This document shows, in pieces, positions 35,144-44,604 of a DNA stretch of 64,000 nt. This DNA is from Treponema parvum (GTDB taxonomy: Bacteria > Spirochaetota > Spirochaetia > Treponematales > Treponemataceae), in assembly GCF_017893945.1 (NCBI RefSeq), contig NZ_CP054257.1, forward strand, positions 1,302,001 to 1,366,000. Reading direction: 5' to 3'. A program made the position numbers and the translations under genes. The number at the start of each line of letters is the position of its first letter. The first letter of the stretch is position 1. The notes under the pieces were generated by a model. The model did not search any database, was not told where the DNA came from, and saw only the letters and a program-made list of their open reading frames with translations.

Positions 35144-36703
35144 CTATTTTACGGGCTTCAGATCGGAAGCGGATAAAAGCGCTATCTTTCCGCTTTCGTC
35201 GGTAACATAAAGAGTTTTTTCGTCAACTGTTATAGGCGTTCCGCTCTTTACGGCCGTGCTTGATTTTGCAAGAAGTTTAAGTTCCTTGTTGTACCTTGCA
35301 ACGTAAAATTTATTTCTTTCCGAAAGAACACAGTAAAGTTCATTGTTGTGCTCTACAAGAACCGAATCTTCCGCTACGGTTTCCTGACTTTCGGCGGTTA
35401 TTTCCATTTTTTCTTTATCAAGCAGGACCAATTTTACAATTCCGTTTCCGGTATTTTCTCCGGCTATCGCCGTAAAATTTTCTCCTGCAGGATAGACCGC
35501 TCTGTTTCGAATAACGGTCACAGGAGACTCGTTTATTATTTCGCCCGTCTTTTTATTGACTTTCACAAGCACGGAAAGCCGTTTTGCTTCATTGTAAAGG
35601 CGCAGAGCGTACGCGGACGGAACATTTTCATTTGCCGCCATGGCGTTTATCAGCTGTTGCTGATCTTTTGCAATGGTTTCTCTCTCCGTTACGGCTTCGG
35701 AATTCTTCGTATCGGCTTTTTTTTGTTCCGTTTCCGCTTTTTGCACATTCTCTTCGATTTTCTGTTTTTGCTCTTCAATTTTTCGTTCGGTTTGCGCCAC
35801 TTTTTGTTCTGCAGCTTTAGCTTCTTTTTGCAAATTTTTATTGCCGGGCGCAGCTTCGGCTTTTTTCTGCGCTTTTTCGGCTTCTTTTTTTTGTTCGGCC
35901 AATTTTTCCTGATCGGCTTTCAGCTGTTTTTGACCTTCGACGGCCTGTTTTTGCGCAGCCTGAGCTTTTTCTTCGGCCACGGCGGCTTCTTTTTCTTTTA
36001 TTTCAACCATGTTTTTACGCACATCGATTCCCTTGTCGCTTTCTTCGCGCATGGAAGAAACTACGTTTGAGTCGCTTATAGCGGACGTGTCAACCGTGCT
36101 GAGCCCGCCCGACACAGGATCCGAAAGAGGAATTACGATTTGCGTCATTCCCGGCCATTGCGTATAGCTCAACGCAAGACCGGCTTTTTCCGGCGTTAAT
36201 TCTTTTGTTACAACATCTTTGTATTTGCTTTTGAAAAAATCGATTTTGCCGCGGTAAACTGCGTTATAAACGGTAATGAAAACGGATAAGGTATCGGCGT
36301 CGCTTTCGGAATAATTATATGCGGAGGACAGATAGGAAGAAATTATCCTTCTCAGGTTTGCAATATGATCGACTGACGCCGACGGCTCCAGAACAAAAAT
36401 ATCGGCGTCGAATTTTTCTTTTACGTTGGAATCTACCGCATGGATAACGTAATATCTTCCGCCGCTGCCTATTCTTGCAGAAACAGCCGGATTGGACAGT
36501 GAATTTCCAAGTTTTCTTCCTATATTTTTTATCGCTTGTACCGATTCGATCACGGAATGAGGTCCCGTATAGTTTTCAAAAATGACCGTTTCCGCTCTTG
36601 TGCTTGTGATTTCATCTCTGTTGACTTCCAATGCAAAAAGCATTGAAAAATTTATTAATACTACGGCACATAAAAAAACAATTTTTTGAAATGCATTTTT
36701 CAT
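35144..36703 (-). CDS. P83/100-family antigen
   Basis: This 519-residue protein has a signal peptide (FQKIVFLCAVVLINFSMLFA). A globular N-terminal domain contains VNRDEITSTRAETVIFENYT and IRRIGRKLGNSL-like text. A long charged coiled coil, about residues 225-355, is rich in Lys, Glu, Ala and Gln (EKAQAAQKQAVEGQKQLKAD). A C-terminal beta-rich part carries IINESPVTVIRNRAVYPAGE. This is the domain order of the spirochaetal P83/100 proteins, immunodominant antigens in Borrelia and present in Treponema, thought to be periplasmic or outer-membrane associated. The biochemical function is unknown. GAGG lies 6 bases before the ATG, and a promoter is at 36722-36750. Confidence 0.9.
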   Translation of the reverse strand: MKNAFQKIVFLCAVVLINFSMLFALEVNRDEITSTRAETVIFENYTGPHSVIESVQAIKNIGRKLGNSLSNPAVSARIGSGGRYYVIHAVDSNVKEKFDADIFVLEPSASVDHIANLRRIISSYLSSAYNYSESDADTLSVFITVYNAVYRGKIDFFKSKYKDVVTKELTPEKAGLALSYTQWPGMTQIVIPLSDPVSGGLSTVDTSAISDSNVVSSMREESDKGIDVRKNMVEIKEKEAAVAEEKAQAAQKQAVEGQKQLKADQEKLAEQKKEAEKAQKKAEAAPGNKNLQKEAKAAEQKVAQTERKIEEQKQKIEENVQKAETEQKKADTKNSEAVTERETIAKDQQQLINAMAANENVPSAYALRLYNEAKRLSVLVKVNKKTGEIINESPVTVIRNRAVYPAGENFTAIAGENTGNGIVKLVLLDKEKMEITAESQETVAEDSVLVEHNNELYCVLSERNKFYVARYNKELKLLAKSSTAVKSGTPITVDEKTLYVTDESGKIALLSASDLKPVK

Positions 36704-36721
36704 TTAAGACCTCTTTGAGGG

Positions 36722-36750
36722 ATTATACTATGAGAAAGATTTTTATTCCA
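36722..36750 (-). promoter_or_regulatory. Promoter of the P83/100 gene
   Basis: On the minus strand TGGAAT, a 17-base spacer and a consensus TATAAT. The start would be about 12 bases before the ATG, just enough for the GAGG ribosome site. The -35 hexamer is identical to that of the flavodiiron promoter. Confidence 0.55.
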
Positions 36751-36840
36751 GTTTCTTTATGAAATTTGTAAAAGCGGAATATAACTTACAACCGAACGTA
36801 TTTTATTTATTGAAATATGGAAGATAAAGCTACAATTGAA

Positions 36841-37299
36841 TCACCGATGCATGATATTTTTTTCAAAAAAATCAATCGCGTTTTTAAAGTCGTCTTCATT
36901 AGGCCTTCCTTTATTTAAACCGCCGACGAGCTTTAACGGCCCGAATGTGTCAAAGCCTTTACAGCCGAATATGCCCATACAGATCTTTCCGTTTTGTTCG
37001 GTTTTTTTTCGCAGTGCTTTTTCAAAGCCCGCATTGACCACTCCTGCAGTATAGATAAAAAATATCTTTTTTATGCTGCTATCAAGCGCTTTGTCAAATA
37101 TTTTGTCGACGGGTTTTGAAAGTTTTCCGTAGAAAATTCCCGAAGCAAAACCTATCGTGTCATAACTCTCAAAGACATCGTCTGTAAAATCGCCGGCTTT
37201 TATAAGAACCGTTTCAGGAAATCTTTCTTTTATTTTATAAAGCACTTTTTCGGTGTTTCCTTTGTGAGTTGAACTGTACACAATGCATACTTTACTCAT
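36841..37299 (-). CDS. Flavodoxin-family protein
   Basis: This 152-residue flavodoxin-fold protein begins with the FMN phosphate loop YSSTHKGNTEKVLY. Further on it has DTIGFASGIFYGKLSKPVDK and FFIYTAGVVNAGFEKALRKK, which hold the isoalloxazine ring loops. It would carry low-potential electrons in the cytoplasm, or act as a small flavin reductase. GAGGAG is 6 bases before the ATG. It lies 81 bases downstream of the SMP-30 gene and may be co-transcribed with it. Confidence 0.88.
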   Translation of the reverse strand: MSKVCIVYSSTHKGNTEKVLYKIKERFPETVLIKAGDFTDDVFESYDTIGFASGIFYGKLSKPVDKIFDKALDSSIKKIFFIYTAGVVNAGFEKALRKKTEQNGKICMGIFGCKGFDTFGPLKLVGGLNKGRPNEDDFKNAIDFFEKNIMHR

Positions 37300-37380
37300 C
37301 TAATACTCCTCAGCCGCAGTTGTAAAACACGCTCCGCGCATGTTTTAGGACAGTAATTCAAATTGCGCTCTTTTGTAAAT

Positions 37381-38244
37381 TTATATTAAATAATCCTTTT
37401 TACCCTTAATCGCTGTGTCTGTTAAATAATAACACAAACCGTCCGCTTCTTCGATTTTTTTTAGGTTGCTGAATGCTGATGTTATAAACAATGTGTCCAT
37501 GTTTTTACCGCCGATCGAAACTGATGAGATATTCGTTGCCGGTAGTTCTATTTTTTCCAGTATTTTACCGGTTTTTGATATTCGTAAAACGGAGGATCCG
37601 CCCCAGCAGGCGCTTATTATGTCGCCGTTATTGTCCAAACACATGCCATCCGGAACTTGTCCTTCAGGATAATCCGAAATCACGGCCTTAGGATTTGAGA
37701 TTTCTCCCGTATCCAAATTATAATTCCACCGTGTGATTGTTGCCGTTGTAGAATCCGTGTGATAAAAAATTTTGCAATTATCATCGAATCCCATTCCGTT
37801 GCTTATCCCGAGACCGGTAAGAAGCGTTTTTATATTTCCGTTTTTATCGATGGAAATAAGGCGGCCGTTGCTGTTAGATTCTTTTTTTATTCCGGCAAGA
37901 ATTCTTCCTTTGGAATCGACGATTGCGTCATTGAATCTTTCTCCCGGTTTAAAAGAAAAACTGATGTATGTTTTATCCGACAGAGTATAGTTTTTTCCGT
38001 CCTTATACGCATAGATAAGACCTTGTTCCGTCAGAAGTAAAATATTTCCTTTAGAATCGAAAAGGAACGCACCTATTTGATAATTTGTTTTCAGCACGCA
38101 TTCCGCCGTTTCACTTTTTAAATCCGTTCTATAAACGACACCGTTTACAATATCCGTGTAATAGAACATCTGATCGAATTCATTCCATCTGGAATTTTCT
38201 CCCAATTCGCACTGAGGAAATATTTTATTGTATTTTTTTACCAT
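37381..38244 (-). CDS. SMP-30/gluconolactonase-family protein
   Basis: This 287-residue six-bladed beta-propeller contains LGENSRWNEFDQMFYYTDIV, FKPGERFNDAIVDSKGRILAG, GISNGMGFDDNCKIFYHTDS and QVPDGMCLDNNGDIISACWG. The Glu, Asn and Asp that bind calcium or zinc in regucalcin/gluconolactonase enzymes are present. It probably hydrolyses a sugar lactone in the cytoplasm. GGAG lies 9 bases before the ATG. No dehydrogenase that would supply a lactone is adjacent. Confidence 0.88.
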   Translation of the reverse strand: MVKKYNKIFPQCELGENSRWNEFDQMFYYTDIVNGVVYRTDLKSETAECVLKTNYQIGAFLFDSKGNILLLTEQGLIYAYKDGKNYTLSDKTYISFSFKPGERFNDAIVDSKGRILAGIKKESNSNGRLISIDKNGNIKTLLTGLGISNGMGFDDNCKIFYHTDSTTATITRWNYNLDTGEISNPKAVISDYPEGQVPDGMCLDNNGDIISACWGGSSVLRISKTGKILEKIELPATNISSVSIGGKNMDTLFITSAFSNLKKIEEADGLCYYLTDTAIKGKKDYLI

Positions 38245-38487
38245 TTCATTATACTCCTGTTTTCAAGTGTTGATTTTTTCACGAGCGACCTTTTAGCCGT
38301 CAGTCTAATGGACTTTTATTCGATTCGATAATAATAGTTTTCCGCTAAAATAGGAAGCGCGTGGACAGAGCGTGTGCAGAGCGCCGTGATTTTCTTTCCG
38401 GCAATTTTACTATGCAGGCGCCATTTTGCGGCTACATTAAGTATATTACAGCCTAGTAAATTGGAGAATTGGTCCCATACACTTTAT

Positions 38488-40131
38488 TTAAGGTTTTAAG
38501 TCCGAAATCTTTATAAGAGCTTCTTTTGCCGTTCTATTTATGTTTTTTCCGTAGCGGGGATGCAATAATCCTGAAATAAGACTGCATGATTCGTCCGCGT
38601 ACTTTTTTCCCATAAAAAGGCTTAGCTTGTATAAAGATTGACAGCACGCCGCGATCATTGCGTCGTTATTTTCAAACTGACCTGAAAATTCCGCAATTTT
38701 TTTTCTTATTGCAAAAAAAAGCTGCCTGTTACCGTCAAAGCCTATGTCGCCTGCGGCGTTTATAAGAATTATAAGCAGAGGACTGGAGCGTTCCATGGAT
38801 ATTAGTTCAGCGGTGAGCTGCGTAAACACATCCGTTCCGTATAAACCGAGATTCGAAAAGACTTCCGCCAAATACTGAATATCTTTTGTGTATTCCGGCG
38901 GTTCGGCGCGAACGTTCGTGATTTTTTGTCTTAGAAAAGCCAGATAAGCTTCTATAAAACCTTGCAATTCGGATATATACGTTTCTTCATTTGCACCGTA
39001 ATATCCGCCTGAAAGTTTTTTTTCGGTTTCAACCGCAGCAAGGCGCTCGTATTCTTCATATTTTGTGCTCGGGATTTTATATTTTTTTTGAATTTTTATA
39101 GGTTTGTTTTTAGATGTTTGGGAAAATCGGTAAAACACTGTTTCCCACGAATCGGTACAATACAGCAAAAAACTTCCGTCCGAAACGAACCGTTCGTCTT
39201 TTAAGTCTTTCATATTAAAATTTACTTTTTTCAATACTGAATTTGATGAAAATGCAAAAGAAAACAATACGTTGGAATCGGAAATCACAAGAGAATCTTC
39301 CGTTCGGCCGTCGCATGCAAAAAACAAAGAAGACCCCAAAATATCAATGTTGATCAAAGGCGGAAGAATGCGGGACTTTGTTTCAACGTTTTCATCATCT
39401 TCGTTAGGGCAAGAAAAGAGCGTCACCGTTCTGTCCGAAAAAAGAACATAAACGCCGTCTTCGGAACTGCAGCTTTTTAGAGGTTTCGCATCAAAAACAA
39501 ATTTTTCCTTTTCTTCTCCGAAACGGCCGATTCTGGTAGCAAAGGCCTTTGTATTCCTATCTCCTTCAAAAAAAATAAGAATGCTTCCGTCCTGCAGCAT
39601 TTGCGCCGGACAAGAACTCTGTTTTGGCGTAAGTATGTACCACTTGCATATTCCGTTTAATCCGTAACAGCCGACGTACTGTTCCCCGAATATGAAGAGG
39701 CATCCGTCGAAGCCTTCGATTACCGTATTTATGGGAATAAAAGGCAGACCAATCTTTAAAACCGTGTATCCTGAACGATTTATTATGTGAAGCACGTTGT
39801 TTTTATCCGAAAAATATAAAAAATCGTTCGTTGTAGCGCCGAATACGGTCTTTTGACTTATTCCTGAAATTTTCTTTTGCCACAGTTCTGTTCCGTCTTC
39901 GGATACGGCGCAAATTTTGTTTCCGTCGTGTAAAAGCGCGGCTCCGTCGGAAAACAGCACCGGCATCTTCACCGTCTTTCCGCCGAAAACCTTTGTCCAT
40001 GACGGTTTCCTTTTGTCAAGTTCAATCTCTTGCAGCTCAATTTCCTTCGGCACTGAGCTTTCAAAAGCTTCCGCAGATAAAGCGCTAAAAGCGAGAAAAA
40101 ACATAAAAATAAAAAAAGTTTTAATTTTCAT
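38488..40131 (-). CDS. Exported beta-propeller (PQQ-like) protein
   Basis: This 547-residue protein has a signal peptide (FFIFMFFLAFSALSAEA). Repeated propeller-like blades follow (ALLHDGNKICAVSEDGTELW, LYFSDKNNVLHIINRSGYTV, LFIFGEQYVGCYGLNGICKW). The C-terminal 180 residues are mostly helical (VFTQLTAELISMERSSPLLI, AAGDIGFDGNRQLFFAIRK), reminiscent of HEAT-type repeats. It is likely periplasmic and structural. The gene follows the methyltransferase gene by only 6 bases. I recognise no named family beyond the propeller. Confidence 0.75.
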   Translation of the reverse strand: MKIKTFFIFMFFLAFSALSAEAFESSVPKEIELQEIELDKRKPSWTKVFGGKTVKMPVLFSDGAALLHDGNKICAVSEDGTELWQKKISGISQKTVFGATTNDFLYFSDKNNVLHIINRSGYTVLKIGLPFIPINTVIEGFDGCLFIFGEQYVGCYGLNGICKWYILTPKQSSCPAQMLQDGSILIFFEGDRNTKAFATRIGRFGEEKEKFVFDAKPLKSCSSEDGVYVLFSDRTVTLFSCPNEDDENVETKSRILPPLINIDILGSSLFFACDGRTEDSLVISDSNVLFSFAFSSNSVLKKVNFNMKDLKDERFVSDGSFLLYCTDSWETVFYRFSQTSKNKPIKIQKKYKIPSTKYEEYERLAAVETEKKLSGGYYGANEETYISELQGFIEAYLAFLRQKITNVRAEPPEYTKDIQYLAEVFSNLGLYGTDVFTQLTAELISMERSSPLLIILINAAGDIGFDGNRQLFFAIRKKIAEFSGQFENNDAMIAACCQSLYKLSLFMGKKYADESCSLISGLLHPRYGKNINRTAKEALIKISDLKP

Positions 40132-40137
40132 TTTAAC

Positions 40138-41499
40138 CTAATACGGATTGGAATAGTCAAAAAAGGCTAAACTCTCGATATGAGACGTTTGAGGATAAAA
40201 ATCCAAAAGATACAACTTGGAAAGTTTGTATCCCGCCTTCACAAAAAAAGACGCGTCGCGGGCGTGCGTCGCAGGATCGCACGAAAGCGATCGTATACGC
40301 AAAGGATGTGTTTTGCAAAGCCATGAAAGAACTTCTCTTTCTATCCCGCTTCTGGGCGGATCTATTACCACAGCGTCAAAGTTCCCTTCGTTTTTTACTA
40401 TCGCAGAAGCGTGTTCTGACACCCATTTTACGCCGCTTAAACCGTAGGCGGCATGGGGTCTTCCTTTCATGTTTATTTCTGCAAATACCATCGCGTCGCG
40501 GTTATGCTCTACCATAGTGACTTTTTCAAACTTGTCGGCAAGGAACACCGAAAAAGTTCCCGCTCCGCTGTACATGTCGAGAACATTTTTTCCCGAAAGA
40601 TCCGAACATAAAATATCTACCGTCTTTTCTAAAACGCCGACGTTGGATTGGAAAAAGCCCCGTATATCGAAGACTATTTTTTTCCCTGAAATGACGACGG
40701 TCGCAATATTGGAATGATTTAATATCGTCCCTGAAAAAAAATTATTTACGGCCTTTTTTTTCTTTTTTGACGTCTTAGGTGCCGACCTGTAAAAATTATT
40801 TGCATCGCCGCCTGCGCCGCCGGAAGAAGGAATAAGTTCCGGAGATTCGATCAGCAAGCGGGGAAATTTTCGATTGGGCGCTTTTGAGTCTGCTTTGGAA
40901 AGACCTAGGCGGGAAAAAGATGCCGCCGCGGTAGACGCCATAGTCGCTCCAGATGATTCAGTATCGTCGACTACGCAACTTCCGCCGAATACGTGAATCC
41001 TTCCTTTAGGTCTTTGCTCTTGGGGTACGGCGTTAAGCCATTCGTTTATCTCGTCGCTTGCTATAAAACAGCTGTCGATCGGGACTACCGTATTCGATTG
41101 CCGCATCGAAAGCCCTCCGTCATGAAATTGGAAGCGGCAGCGATACCCGCCGTCTTTATCGTATAAGGCGATTATCTCGGGTGTTTCAATTTTTTCGCGT
41201 TTAAAGCAGGATTTAAGCATATCCGACCGCAGTTGGCGCTGAAAGGAGCTTTCTATGTGCATCATATTGCAGCCGCCGCAAATTTCATAAAATTTGCAGG
41301 GAGGTTTTATTCTGTGCGCGGAGCTTTCAAGAATATCTACTATTTTTGCAGTTTCATAGTCGCGTTTACAAGACACTGTCTCTATTTTCAGTTTTTCACC
41401 GGGAACGGCAAAAGGGACGAATATCGTTTTTCCGTCGATTTGTCCTATACAGTCTCCGCCTAAAACCATTTCTCGGGTTATAATATTATGTGACGACAT
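40138..41499 (-). CDS. RNA (uracil-5-)-methyltransferase, RlmD/TrmA family
   Basis: This 453-residue enzyme has an N-terminal TRAM-like domain (GGDCIGQIDGKTIFVPFAVP) and a cluster motif CKFYEICGGC. A central insertion rich in serine and lysine (about 190-245) follows, then a SAM domain with VLDMYSGAGTFSVFLADKFE, VVIDPPRSGIEREVLSWLC and the nucleophile cysteine in SLSCDPATHARD. It makes 5-methyluridine in rRNA or tRNA; RlmD-type (23S U1939) is most likely, as the iron-sulfur cysteines are present, but RlmC or TrmA cannot be excluded. A -10-like box stands directly before the ATG. Confidence 0.88.
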   Translation of the reverse strand: MSSHNIITREMVLGGDCIGQIDGKTIFVPFAVPGEKLKIETVSCKRDYETAKIVDILESSAHRIKPPCKFYEICGGCNMMHIESSFQRQLRSDMLKSCFKREKIETPEIIALYDKDGGYRCRFQFHDGGLSMRQSNTVVPIDSCFIASDEINEWLNAVPQEQRPKGRIHVFGGSCVVDDTESSGATMASTAAASFSRLGLSKADSKAPNRKFPRLLIESPELIPSSGGAGGDANNFYRSAPKTSKKKKKAVNNFFSGTILNHSNIATVVISGKKIVFDIRGFFQSNVGVLEKTVDILCSDLSGKNVLDMYSGAGTFSVFLADKFEKVTMVEHNRDAMVFAEINMKGRPHAAYGLSGVKWVSEHASAIVKNEGNFDAVVIDPPRSGIEREVLSWLCKTHPLRIRSLSCDPATHARDASFFVKAGYKLSKLYLLDFYPQTSHIESLAFFDYSNPY

Positions 41500-41536
41500 C
41501 GCTATATATTATCAAATAATCGGACAAAGAGGGAGT

Positions 41537-42490
41537 ATGCAAAAAGAAACTTTTTTTCAAACTATGCGCGACGGAGCCCAAGTTTCGGTCATAAGGTGGA
41601 TACCCGATTGTGATTCCAAAGACATACGCGGGCTTTTTCAGATAAGTCACGGTATGGTGGATCACGCTTCCCGATATGAAGTTCTCGCTCAATTTATGAC
41701 GGAAAACGGTTATGTTTGCTCTGCTCACGATCACAGAGGGCACGGTAAAACAGGCGAAAAAGCCCAAAATGAAAACAAGGGAAAATTAGGCTTTCTTGCT
41801 GAAAAGGACGGTTTTACGGCCGTAGTTGAAGACCTTCGCGAAGTGATCGAAAAACTTAAAAAAGATTACCCTGAAAAAGAAATAATTTTGTTCGCACATT
41901 CGTTCGGTTCCTTTGTAGGTCAGGCGTTCATTGAAAAATACGGAAACATCATACAAAAATGCGTTTTATGCGGAACGGCTTTTCCTTCTGCAAAACTTAT
42001 TTACACGGGGCTTTTTTTGGTGGGAACGGCAAAAAAATTGTTCGGCGCAAAAGAATGTGCGCCGTTTGTGAACATGCTTTTTTTTAAGATGAACAATAAA
42101 AAAATAAAGGAGCCTTCGAGTCCGCATTCTTGGATATCAAAGGACGAAGAGGAGGTCAAAAAATACGACCGAGATCCGTTTTGCAATTTTATGCCCACTC
42201 TCGGTTTTTTTTACGATCTGCTTTGGGGATTAAATTTCGTCCGCAAGCAAAAAAACATAAATTCCATTCCTTGTACGATGCCGATACTTTTTATTTCAGG
42301 GGAGGATGATCCTGTAGGTTTGTATTCTTCGGCGGTAAAAAAACTTTATAAAATTTACAAAGCAAGCGGTAAAATAAATGCTTCCATAAAGATTTATAAA
42401 GGATGCAGACACGAACTTATAAACGAAATAAACCGCAGCGACGTTTTCGGCGATCTTCTTTTTTGGATAAAAACCGGCGAGCTTAAATAA
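41537..42490 (+). CDS. Alpha/beta hydrolase, monoacylglycerol lipase/lysophospholipase-like
   Basis: This 317-residue enzyme has the hydrolase-4 pattern: ISHGMVDHASRYEVLAQFM (oxyanion region), AHDHRGHGKTG, the nucleophile serine in ILFAHSFGSFVGQ, the acid in LFISGEDDPVGLYSS, and the histidine in YKGCRHELINEI. It should hydrolyse a fatty-acyl ester such as monoacylglycerol or lysophospholipid. No signal peptide is present. GGGAG is 4-5 bases from the ATG. Only 37 bases separate it from the divergent methyltransferase gene, so the promoters must overlap. Confidence 0.9.
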   Translation: MQKETFFQTMRDGAQVSVIRWIPDCDSKDIRGLFQISHGMVDHASRYEVLAQFMTENGYVCSAHDHRGHGKTGEKAQNENKGKLGFLAEKDGFTAVVEDLREVIEKLKKDYPEKEIILFAHSFGSFVGQAFIEKYGNIIQKCVLCGTAFPSAKLIYTGLFLVGTAKKLFGAKECAPFVNMLFFKMNNKKIKEPSSPHSWISKDEEEVKKYDRDPFCNFMPTLGFFYDLLWGLNFVRKQKNINSIPCTMPILFISGEDDPVGLYSSAVKKLYKIYKASGKINASIKIYKGCRHELINEINRSDVFGDLLFWIKTGELK

Positions 42491-42495
42491 GCCTA

Positions 42496-42525
42496 TTGAC
42501 TATGTCTTTAAAGAGTAGGTAAATT
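42496..42525 (+). promoter_or_regulatory. Candidate promoter of the PcnB-like gene
   Basis: TTGACT, an 18-base spacer and TAAATT, ending 7 bases before the GTG start. Transcription would begin at or next to the start codon. Confidence 0.45.
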
Positions 42526-42532
42526 AATAAGC

Positions 42533-43690
42533 GTGTTAATCCGATATTCTGCAGACGAAAACGGCAGACCTGTAAAAAAAGCCGTAATCTACACAAAAAA
42601 CGAACATAAAATACAGCTTTCAAAAATAGATCCGGATGCGCTGTATATACTTGAGCGTTTAAAAGACTCAGGCTTTTCAAGCTATATAGTCGGCGGCGCC
42701 GTGCGTGATCTCATATTGGATCGCACTCCTAAAGACTTCGACATAGTCACCGACGCAACTCCTTCGCGCATAAAAAAAATCTTCCGCAATTCAAGGATAA
42801 TCGGCCGGCGTTTCAGATTAGTGCATGTTTTTTTTGAAGATAAGATTTTTGAAGTAAGCACATTCCGTTCCATAATAGACGGTTCGGTCGGAAACAGTTT
42901 CGGAACTATGGACGAAGACGTAAAACGGAGGGATTTTTCGCTGAATGCCTTGTATTATGATCCTTTTACGGAACACGTCATAGATTATGTGAACGGCGTT
43001 CGGGACATAAAAAAACATATCATTAGACCCGTAATAAAAATCGACAGAATCTTTGTCGAAGATCCTGTCAGAATGATCCGCGCGATAAAGTATTCCGCCG
43101 CTACCGGCTGCCGCCTTCCTTTTTTTCTTAAACGAAAAATTCTAAAATCGGCTCATCTTCTTTCGTCGGTGTCGCCGTCAAGGCTTACGGAAGAGCTTCA
43201 AAAAATAATAGGTAGCGGACATTCGTTTGAGATAGTCTCGAAAGCGCTTCAAACCGACTTATACATGTATTTACAGCCTTCCGCTACGGCAATAATGTAC
43301 GCAAGACCTGATTTTGAAAAAAAATATCTTCAAAGTCTTAAAAAACTTGACGAAACTGTTGCCCGCGAAACGGACGTAAGGCTCGGGCGAAAATTATTTT
43401 ATTTGATCTACGATTTTATTTACGAGCTTACCGACTGGAAGAAAGAGGCTGCGCTTCATCCTTCCGCGAGCGAATTATACGCCGTTACGTGGACGGAATG
43501 CAGAAATTTCGTTCTGCCGATGAATCCGCAGAGAACCGAACTCGAATTTGCGATAAAGGAAGTTTTAAAAACGCTCGGAATTTCAATGCAGCCGTCTAAA
43601 AAACGGAAGCAGAAAAAAACTTTCGGCTCCGATAACGCTAAATCGGCGGTAAAGACTAAATACGAAATTTCCGAAAGTCAAAAGGTTTAA
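42533..43690 (+). CDS. pcnB: PcnB-family poly(A) polymerase / tRNA nucleotidyltransferase
   Basis: This 385-residue protein has the class II nucleotidyltransferase head: YIVGGAVRDLILDRTPKDFD with DFDIVTDATP carrying the catalytic aspartates. RIIGRRFRLVHVFFEDKIFE, DEDVKRRDFSLNALYYDP and VEDPVRMIRAIKYSAATGC follow. The GRRFRLVHV text is typical of poly(A) polymerase I. A basic tail (KKRKQKKT) ends the protein. The tRNA-Leu gene in this window lacks an encoded CCA, so a CCA-adding enzyme is needed in the cell; whether this protein does that, polyadenylation or both cannot be told. The start is GTG without a well-spaced ribosome site. Confidence 0.87.
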   Translation: MLIRYSADENGRPVKKAVIYTKNEHKIQLSKIDPDALYILERLKDSGFSSYIVGGAVRDLILDRTPKDFDIVTDATPSRIKKIFRNSRIIGRRFRLVHVFFEDKIFEVSTFRSIIDGSVGNSFGTMDEDVKRRDFSLNALYYDPFTEHVIDYVNGVRDIKKHIIRPVIKIDRIFVEDPVRMIRAIKYSAATGCRLPFFLKRKILKSAHLLSSVSPSRLTEELQKIIGSGHSFEIVSKALQTDLYMYLQPSATAIMYARPDFEKKYLQSLKKLDETVARETDVRLGRKLFYLIYDFIYELTDWKKEAALHPSASELYAVTWTECRNFVLPMNPQRTELEFAIKEVLKTLGISMQPSKKRKQKKTFGSDNAKSAVKTKYEISESQKV

Positions 43691-43716
43691 AAAGATTTCC
43701 CCGTCGCTTTCACCGT

Positions 43717-44598
43717 TTATATATTTTCCGTTCCCGTAATTTTATCGATGATTATGCTTACTTCTTCTACCAGAATACCTGTATAGCGCTCTATATTGTC
43801 TATAACGTATTGCTGCAGAGCGTGGATCTTTCCTGTAAGCTGATTACCGAACGGAACGTCTATCGTTATTATAAACCTGTAACCGTGACTGTCGGTTTTT
43901 ATCGTAAATTTTTTTACACGAATCTTAGGATCGCATTCGGAAACGCAATGCATTGCCATCTGCGTCAGCGCCGCTTCGGATATGCTTATCCTGCCTTTTT
44001 TTGAAAATTCCGGACGGACGACGGATTTTTCAAAAGGCTGCAAGGCGGAATCTTCTTTTTTATGAAATATGTTTTTACGGTTAAAAAACACCTTGATAGA
44101 GTTATAAAATATCTGCGGATAATTGCGTTTTATTTCTATAGCGGGAACGGGGATAATATGTTTGCCTTCTATCTGCCTTGAACGGATCGCCTTTTCAATC
44201 TCTTCGCGCGATGCGATGTCCTCGATCTTTATTATCTTTGAAGGAGGGGGAAGCTGCAGTCTCGTCGCTATTTTGATGACCATCTTTTCGGAGGTTCCCA
44301 AAAGCAGAATCTTTTTTATGCGCAGTTTGTGCAGCATTTTAGCTATTTCGTCGCGGTGCTCTTTGTCGTCAAACAAGGCTACCCGCACGGCGCCCATGTA
44401 GGTCTTTTCTCTTTTAGCCGAATGTCCCGCCAAGATCTTGTCGTCTTGAATTAGAAGTCCGTCGTCAATGATGGCAGTAAGCCCGTATTTTTGGGCGAGC
44501 AATTTGGCGCGAAAACTTTTTCCGGTTCCGCTTTCTCCCACAAGGGCGTATACCGTTATTCCTGTAAATTTTTGAAAAAAATCACTGAGCGACTTCAT
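43717..44598 (-). CDS. P-loop ATPase-like domain fused to an Asp23/Gls24-like domain
   Basis: This 293-residue protein begins with a kinase-like P-loop region (ITVYALVGESGTGKSFRAKL) and IDDGLLIQDDKILAGHSAKR, then KKILLLGTSEKMVIKIATRL, up to about residue 175. The C-terminal part (about 195-293) reads as an Asp23/Gls24 domain: RISISEAALTQMAMHCVSEC, FIITIDVPFGNQLTGKIHAL and NIERYTGILVEEVSIIIDKI. Asp23 proteins are small envelope-stress or cell-shape factors. The combination implies a nucleotide-dependent switch joined to an envelope-associated module; the function is not established. The gene is 6 bases downstream of the pseudouridine synthase gene. Confidence 0.78.
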   Translation of the reverse strand: MKSLSDFFQKFTGITVYALVGESGTGKSFRAKLLAQKYGLTAIIDDGLLIQDDKILAGHSAKREKTYMGAVRVALFDDKEHRDEIAKMLHKLRIKKILLLGTSEKMVIKIATRLQLPPPSKIIKIEDIASREEIEKAIRSRQIEGKHIIPVPAIEIKRNYPQIFYNSIKVFFNRKNIFHKKEDSALQPFEKSVVRPEFSKKGRISISEAALTQMAMHCVSECDPKIRVKKFTIKTDSHGYRFIITIDVPFGNQLTGKIHALQQYVIDNIERYTGILVEEVSIIIDKITGTENI

Positions 44599-44604
44599 AG
44601 TTAG

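Noticed and set aside
35348..36070. 240-codon phenylalanine-rich plus-strand frame
   Set aside because: It is the reverse complement of the Lys/Glu-rich coiled coil of the P83/100 gene, which commonly creates such open frames.
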